Part shown: positions 59,686 through 64,000 of the stretch, in pieces
How the letters are laid out: every line of letters starts with the position of its first letter
Numbering within the stretch: the first letter of the stretch is position 1
From: an uncultured Eubacteriales bacterium
GTDB lineage: Bacteria; Bacillota; Clostridia; Oscillospirales; Acutalibacteraceae
Direction of reading: 5' to 3'
Assembly: GCA_934486615.1 (NCBI GenBank)
Contig: CAKSQO010000001.1
Location: 1 to 64,000, forward strand
Length of the DNA stretch: 64,000 nt
Notes under the pieces: generated by a model
What the model was told of the DNA's origin: nothing
The model's input: only the letters and a program-made list of their open reading frames with translations
Databases searched by the model: none
Translations under genes and position numbers: made by a program

Positions 59686-59856
59686 AAAAGATAGCCGGCT
59701 TTCAAATCGACCGCACCAAGCTCATGCACGGGGTGTACATCTCCCGCAGTCGAGTGCGGAAACTACCTCGAGCACGACCTTGAAAAGGCAAAAGCCGAGT
59801 GCGCAGCGTACTGCGATGTGATAAAAGATTTGTCAACAGAGAACATGAATTACTGA
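59682..59856 (+). pseudogene. luxS: luxS (S-ribosylhomocysteinase) destroyed by an internal deletion
   Basis: The first 22 codons read as the LuxS N-terminus, MKKIAGFQIDRTKLMHGVYI then SR. Directly after 59747 the frame shifts, and the next frame reads VECGNYLEHDLEKAKAEC and on to TENMNY with a stop at 59854-59856, which is the LuxS C-terminus. About 95 codons are missing, including the HxxEH zinc site, and the join is out of frame, so no active enzyme can be made (the first frame stops at 59783). Position right after the ABC ATPase suggests it was the last gene of that operon. Confidence 0.85.
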
Positions 59857-59935
59857 TTTCTGCATCAAAATAGTGCAAAACTCATAGTTGGTTTGCTATA
59901 ATTTTGTTAATAGCGACGAAAAAGTCTCGAAAAGG

Positions 59936-59963
59936 TTGCAATTTTGTAATTATTTGATATAAT
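59936..59963 (+). promoter_or_regulatory. Promoter of the M23 peptidase gene
   Basis: TTGCAA, 16 bases, TATAAT. A second TATAAT lies at 59897 without a clear -35. Confidence 0.7.
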
Positions 59964-60014
59964 CATATCCATAAAAGTTACAAAGCTGTAACCGATTTCT
60001 AAGGAGACACTTTT

Positions 60015-61376
60015 TTGAATCAAAGATTTACGAAAATTATATCATACCTTTTAAATATTGCACGCATAGCTCTCACTGCTGCCCGTAATGGGCTGCGTTT
60101 AGTGTCCGAGAGCGCTTCGAACGCCGCAAAACGCGTTGCAAAGCGCTGCCCGCGCGCCCGCCGCGTCGGAATCGCCGTTGTTTCGGCCGTTCTGGTCGTG
60201 GCAGTCGTGCTCTCGATCGTGTCCGTGACCGGGCTAACCTATGCGCTCGAAGTCAGCGTGTACGGCGACACCTACAGCTGCGTTTCCTCCGCCGCCGAGG
60301 CCGACGCAGCTATAAATATGCTGCAAAGCGAGGTTGAGACTGTCTCCGAGCCGGAGGCTGAGTACAACTACAAGCTCACCGCAAGCTCCGCCGTCGTTTC
60401 AGCCGACGAGCTTTATAACGAGATCGTCGATTCGTCCGACGCGCTTGAGATCGCCGCCCTCGTCTACGTCGACGGTAAACTCTTCGCAAGCGCTTCCGGC
60501 GTTGCCGCGGCCGAAGCCACGCTCGCCGCGATCGCGGGGGAAAACAGCTTTTTTAACGACATCGAAATCAAAGAAAGCGCTATCGAGTCGGCGCTGCTTG
60601 AGACTCTGCCTACGCTTGAGAGCAGCCTTGAGGCGACCGCTCCGACCATCGTTACCTACACCGTTGCAAGCGGCGACACCGCCGAGAGCATAGCGGAGAA
60701 GTTCTCCGTCAGCCCCGTGCTTGTCGAAGCGCTTAACACCTCTACCCCCATTGCCGAGGGCAACGAGCTTAACATCGTCGTCGAGCTGCCCGTGTTCGCT
60801 GTCGTCACTACGTCGCAGCGCACCGTCACCTCCGCCGTTGCCGCGGGCGTTTACGGCAACAAAGCGGGCAAGGTCAGCAAGACCTACACCGACACCGCCG
60901 TAGGCGGCATTGTTTATAAAAGCGAGATTTCCGCAAGCGACTTCAGCGAGTACAACGTCGACAAGCCTGTTGCAAGCTCGGTCAGGAGCGTCGGCAGAAG
61001 CGGCTTCTGCTGGCCGGTCGACCCCGCGTACAAGAACTATGTCAGCTCCTATTGGGGCGACGGGCGCGGCCATCGTGCCGTCGACATTGCCTGCAGGGTC
61101 GGCACTCCCGTGCTCAGCGCCCTTTCGGGCAAGGTCGTCAGCGTCAATTCGTCGGGCGCGGGCTACGGCCTGCACTTCGTCGTCGATCACGGCAACGGAC
61201 TGAAGACGCTCTATGCCCATTGCTCGAAGCTGTATGTCACCGTCGGCGACCGCGTCGAGCGCGGCGAAGTCGTCGCACTCAGCGGAATGACGGGGCGCAG
61301 CACAGGTCCGCATCTGCACTTTGAGGTGCTCAAAAACGGAGTGAAGGTCAACCCCTGCTCTTATCTTGGCATTTAA
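60015..61376 (+). CDS. M23 family metallopeptidase with LysM domain
   Basis: The 453-residue protein has a membrane anchor (about residues 50-75), a beta-rich middle, a LysM (about 214-260, TYTVASGDTAESIAEKF), a G5-like segment and a C-terminal M23 domain with the zinc residues in GHRAVDIAC and the HLHFEV motif. It should cut peptidoglycan peptide bridges outside the cell. TTG 60015 after AAGGAGA. Confidence 0.92.
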   Translation: MNQRFTKIISYLLNIARIALTAARNGLRLVSESASNAAKRVAKRCPRARRVGIAVVSAVLVVAVVLSIVSVTGLTYALEVSVYGDTYSCVSSAAEADAAINMLQSEVETVSEPEAEYNYKLTASSAVVSADELYNEIVDSSDALEIAALVYVDGKLFASASGVAAAEATLAAIAGENSFFNDIEIKESAIESALLETLPTLESSLEATAPTIVTYTVASGDTAESIAEKFSVSPVLVEALNTSTPIAEGNELNIVVELPVFAVVTTSQRTVTSAVAAGVYGNKAGKVSKTYTDTAVGGIVYKSEISASDFSEYNVDKPVASSVRSVGRSGFCWPVDPAYKNYVSSYWGDGRGHRAVDIACRVGTPVLSALSGKVVSVNSSGAGYGLHFVVDHGNGLKTLYAHCSKLYVTVGDRVERGEVVALSGMTGRSTGPHLHFEVLKNGVKVNPCSYLGI

Positions 61377-61385
61377 AACGAAAAC

Positions 61386-61414
61386 TTGTAAAATCAGGCT
61401 ATCCGTGTTATAAT
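61386..61414 (+). promoter_or_regulatory. Promoter of the 61437 gene
   Basis: TTGTAA, 17 bases, TATAAT. Confidence 0.8.
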
Positions 61415-61436
61415 TGCCCTCGGAGGCGATTATAAC

Positions 61437-61964
61437 ATGGATATTTTTGTTGAGCAGATGCTCGTTAAGCTCAATAGCGGCAAGGAGCAGGCTTTGCGCT
61501 TTATCGGAATTGCCGTGCTCGGGCTGCTGTCGGGCTGCGCGCTTGTGTTCTCACTGTTCATTCTGCCGAAGATATTCCTGCCGCTCGGCCTTATCGTAAC
61601 GGGGCTTTGCTGCTGGCTTACATATTATTATAACGGAATGTTCTGTAACGAGTTTGAATATACTCTGACAAACGGCGACTTCGACGTTGATATGATACTC
61701 AACCGCAAAAAGAGAAAGCGCATCCTGTCGTTTGACTGCAGGAATGTCGAGGACTTCTATGAGTTTGACGAGAAGCGACTCAAAGGCGATCGCGAGATCA
61801 TCTTTGCAGGCAACAAGAACGAGGGGCAGCTGTTCTGCATTGAGGTCAAGTCCAAGGACGGCCGCCGCGTGACGGTTGTTATCGAGCCGAACGAGAAGAT
61901 GTTCAGGGGCTTGATGAAGTGCTTGCCGAGGCAGCTGATTCAATATGTACAGAATAGGTATTGA
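61437..61964 (+). CDS. Membrane protein of unknown function (DUF6106-like)
   Basis: The 175-residue protein has two close transmembrane helices (about 22-62) followed by a basic cytosolic domain with NEFEYTLTNGDFDVDMILNRKKRKRI. Layout and wording recall DUF6106 proteins of Clostridia; this is a tentative match from memory. ATG after GGAGG. It overlaps acpS by 20 bases. Confidence 0.75.
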   Translation: MDIFVEQMLVKLNSGKEQALRFIGIAVLGLLSGCALVFSLFILPKIFLPLGLIVTGLCCWLTYYYNGMFCNEFEYTLTNGDFDVDMILNRKKRKRILSFDCRNVEDFYEFDEKRLKGDREIIFAGNKNEGQLFCIEVKSKDGRRVTVVIEPNEKMFRGLMKCLPRQLIQYVQNRY

Positions 61965-62301
61965 TTGCGTTGAGATCGCGCGTATGGCCGACAAGGCTGC
62001 GCGGGAGGCATTTGTTTCGCGCGTGTTTGGCTCGGACGAGCTGAGCGAGATAAGCGCGCGCGGGAGCAAGCCTGTGAATTTTGCCGTGTGCTTTGCGGCC
62101 AAGGAGGCCTTTTCAAAGGCGGTAGGCACGGGACTTTCGGGATTTCGCCTGAATGAAGTGCAGCTGCTGCACGAAAGCTCGGGCAGGCCGTTTTTTAAGC
62201 TCAGCGGCGCGGCCGAAAAGTACGCCGAAAACGAATTTGACGTTAGCGTGACGCACACAAGCGAGCTTGTGATCGTCACGGTGGTTATGAATGAGGTGTG
62301 A
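61945..62301 (+). CDS. acpS: Holo-[acyl-carrier-protein] synthase
   Basis: AcpS pattern in 118 residues: GIDCVEIARM at the N-terminus (Asp7) and FAAKEAFSKAVGTG (Glu-Lys), then SVTHTSELVIVTV. It transfers 4'-phosphopantetheine from CoA to ACP. It is followed three bases later by nnrD/E, a pairing found in many Firmicutes. Confidence 0.96.
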   Translation: MYRIGIDCVEIARMADKAAREAFVSRVFGSDELSEISARGSKPVNFAVCFAAKEAFSKAVGTGLSGFRLNEVQLLHESSGRPFFKLSGAAEKYAENEFDVSVTHTSELVIVTVVMNEV

Positions 62302-62304
62302 GCG

Positions 62305-63828
62305 ATGCTTGTTTATAACAGAGAGCAGGTCAGAGCCGTCGAGTCAAACGCCGCCAGGAGCGGCATTACGCCCGACCGCCTGATGGAGAACGCCGGCTCG
62401 GCCGTCGCGAAAGCGATACGCGACCGCGTCAGTGTTGAGGGCAAGCGCGTCTGCGTGCTGTGCGGCAAGGGCAACAACGGCGGCGACGGCTTTGTCGTCG
62501 CGCGCAAGCTGTTTCAGTCTGGCGCGGCGGTCACTGTCGTGCTCGTTTGCGGCGCTCCCGCGACCGACACGGCGAGGACTGCATTCGAATACGCGCGCGG
62601 CCTTGGCGTAAAAGTCGTAGCGTTCGACAGCGACTTTGCAGCTGCACGCGAAGCGATAGACAGCGCCGAGGTCATCGTCGACGCGGTGCTCGGCATCGGT
62701 TTCCACGGGGAATTAAACGACAATCTGCGCGCCGTTTGCCGACTGGCGAACGCTTCAAGCGCGATAATCTTCGCAGTCGATGTTCCGACAGGAGTCGACA
62801 GCGACAGTGCCTGTGCCGACCGCGATTGCGTTCTGGCCGATTGCACCGTGACCTTCTTTAAAATGAAGGCCTGTCACGTTATGTACCCCGCGCTCAAATT
62901 CTGCGGCGAGGTCATTCTTGCCGACATCGGCACACCCGAGAGCGCTTTTGTGCCCTCAAGCGTCGGCACGCTCGGCGACGGCTACTACGCCAAAGCGCTG
63001 CCCGCGCGCGAGCCCGACGGCCACAAGGGCACGTTCGGCAAGGTGGGCTTCGTCTGCGGCAGCTACGGTATGCTCGGCGCGGAGAAAATCGCTTTGACCG
63101 CTGCAATGCGCAGCGGTATCGGCCTCGCCGTCGCGGCCGTGGGGGAGAGGGCTTACCCGATACTCGCGGCGGGTCTTAACGAGCCTGTGTTCAAAATCTA
63201 CGGCGAGCTTGACGGTGCGATTGCCGCCGAGAATGCTGCCGACATATGCAGTGAGTTTTCGTCCTGCCGCAGCGCGCTCATCGGCTGCGGACTCGGGCAC
63301 ACCGACAATACGCGCGACCTTGTTCAAAGAATCGTTTCGGGGCTTAAAATCCCGCTTGTTATCGACGCGGACGGCATAAATTGCGTCGCGGATAATATAG
63401 ATATATTAAGTCACGCTGCGGCGGGAGTGATTTTAACGCCCCATTGCGGCGAGATGGCGCGCCTTTGCGGCGTAAGTGTCGACGAGATTCTGCGCGACCG
63501 AATGAAGTACGGCCGCCTGATATGCGACAGGTACAGGGCGATAGTCGTGCTCAAATCCGCGTCTACGCTCGTGTTTGCGCCCGACGGCAGGACGTTCATA
63601 TTTACAGGCGGCAACTCGGGTATGGCCACGGCGGGCAGCGGAGATATGCTCGCGGGCATAATCGCGGCGCTTGTCTGCCGCTGCCCGAGCCTGCTCGACG
63701 CGGCGCTTGCGGGAGTGTACGTCCACTTTCAGTGCGGAGCTGCCGCTGCCGAAAAGCAGTCGCAGTGCGCGATGACCGTGACCGATATGCTCGGCTGCAT
63801 GGGGGAAGTTTACCGCAAATTCGAGTAA
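62305..63828 (+). CDS. nnr: Bifunctional NAD(P)H-hydrate epimerase/dehydratase
   Basis: The N-terminal part (about 1-210) is the epimerase NnrE with LCGKGNNGGDGFVVARKL and DAVLGIGFHGELND. The C-terminal part (about 225-507) is the ADP-dependent dehydratase NnrD with FGKVGFVCGSYGMLGAEKIA, PLVIDADGINC, VILTPHCGEMARL and the GNSGMATAGSGDMLAGIIAAL nucleotide loop. It repairs hydrated NAD(P)H. GAGGTG lies before the ATG. Confidence 0.96.
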   Translation: MLVYNREQVRAVESNAARSGITPDRLMENAGSAVAKAIRDRVSVEGKRVCVLCGKGNNGGDGFVVARKLFQSGAAVTVVLVCGAPATDTARTAFEYARGLGVKVVAFDSDFAAAREAIDSAEVIVDAVLGIGFHGELNDNLRAVCRLANASSAIIFAVDVPTGVDSDSACADRDCVLADCTVTFFKMKACHVMYPALKFCGEVILADIGTPESAFVPSSVGTLGDGYYAKALPAREPDGHKGTFGKVGFVCGSYGMLGAEKIALTAAMRSGIGLAVAAVGERAYPILAAGLNEPVFKIYGELDGAIAAENAADICSEFSSCRSALIGCGLGHTDNTRDLVQRIVSGLKIPLVIDADGINCVADNIDILSHAAAGVILTPHCGEMARLCGVSVDEILRDRMKYGRLICDRYRAIVVLKSASTLVFAPDGRTFIFTGGNSGMATAGSGDMLAGIIAALVCRCPSLLDAALAGVYVHFQCGAAAAEKQSQCAMTVTDMLGCMGEVYRKFE

Positions 63829-63870
63829 AGCCCGCTTGAAGCTGCGTCTGCGGGCGTTTGGAGGGACAGT

Positions 63871-64000
63871 GTGAAACGTCCGCTTGCAACGCTTGCTGCG
63901 TGCGCCGCCTTGCTTGTTTGCAGTGCCTGCTCGCAGAACGAGCCGCCCATGCCGCCCGAGACCGAGCGCGTTTACGCAAGCGTGCTGGCCGATTGCGGCG
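63871..64000 (+). CDS. Lipoprotein, N-terminal part (runs off window)
   Basis: GTG 63871 with GGAGGG five bases upstream begins a signal peptide with the lipobox LVCSAC, then QNEPPMPPETERVY. Only 43 codons are in the window. The position after nnr suggests one of the short lipoproteins seen in this operon in Clostridia; no family can be assigned. Confidence 0.75.
   Translation, partial: MKRPLATLAACAALLVCSACSQNEPPMPPETERVYASVLADCG

Noticed and set aside
59682..59783. A real 33-residue peptide from the luxS remnant
   Set aside because: Its second half is a frame-shifted reading of the LuxS C-terminal coding sequence and has no sense of its own.

Overview
The window looks like chromosomal DNA from a spore-forming, anaerobic, low-complexity-envelope Firmicute of class Clostridia, most likely an Oscillospirales/Ruminococcaceae-type gut bacterium. 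The reasons are SpoIIR and BofA sporulation genes, a Rex-type operator in front of a bifunctional adhE, a DUF512-der-plsY-gpsA cluster, a ClpE-like ATPase, ECF-transporter genes next to truA, many GTG/TTG starts with strong AGGAGG sites, GC-rich genes and AT-rich sigma-A promoters. This placement is inference from gene content; no 16S gene is present.

Layout. 0-2 kb: tRNA-Ala, a DegV protein and a membrane-anchored XRE regulator (minus strand). 2-6.5 kb: adhE plus an APH-fold kinase under a Rex-like operator, then an array of five 106-108 bp tandem repeats. 6.5-11.7 kb: the UPF0210/ACT pair (minus), then Lrp regulator-aminotransferase-ispE-spoIIR. 11.7-16.3 kb: a metallophosphoesterase, a carboxypeptidase-like protein that lacks its active-site lysine, pgi and a P-loop protein. 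16.4-21.8 kb: yceD-rpmF from a perfect sigma-A promoter, then DUF512-der-plsY-gpsA. 21.8-29.95 kb: a LysR/acyltransferase pair, cysK with a short leader peptide, and facing it a sulfur-relay operon (HD protein, mnmA, small RDAC-like protein, tcdA, cysteine desulfurase, ttcA). cysK and this operon share an operator-like sequence at their start sites. 30-32.8 kb: a compact phage-type lysis module and an AspT/YidE-type transporter. 32.8-45.6 kb: one long plus-strand housekeeping run, ruvCAB-glmM-methyltransferase-ecfA1A2T-truA-DUF5711-cvpA-pgsA-clpE.

45.6-48.7 kb is the most mobile-looking part: tRNA-Gly, tRNA-Thr, tRNA-Leu and a decayed tRNA-Leu copy, interleaved with strings of small hairpins, a divergent XRE/lipoprotein pair with twin palindromic operators, and an acyltransferase-like protein. 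48.7-56.5 kb holds bofA, a three-gene UDP-sugar/glycan set, a two-component system, an HtrA-like protease and a small lipoprotein. 56.6-59.9 kb holds a Crp/Fnr regulator under a perfect 24-bp palindrome, a NitT/TauT-type ABC transporter and a luxS gene destroyed by an internal deletion. 60-64 kb holds an M23/LysM peptidase, a membrane protein, acpS, nnrD/E and the start of a lipoprotein.

No CRISPR array, IS transposase, integrase or replication origin was found. The strongest candidates for something new are the cysK leader peptide/hairpin whose loop can pair with the cysK ribosome site, the shared cysK/sulfur-operon operator, the hairpin strings around the tRNA genes, the tandem repeat array, the lysine-less PBP and the deleted luxS. 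All function calls come from reading the sequence by eye; no database search was run.
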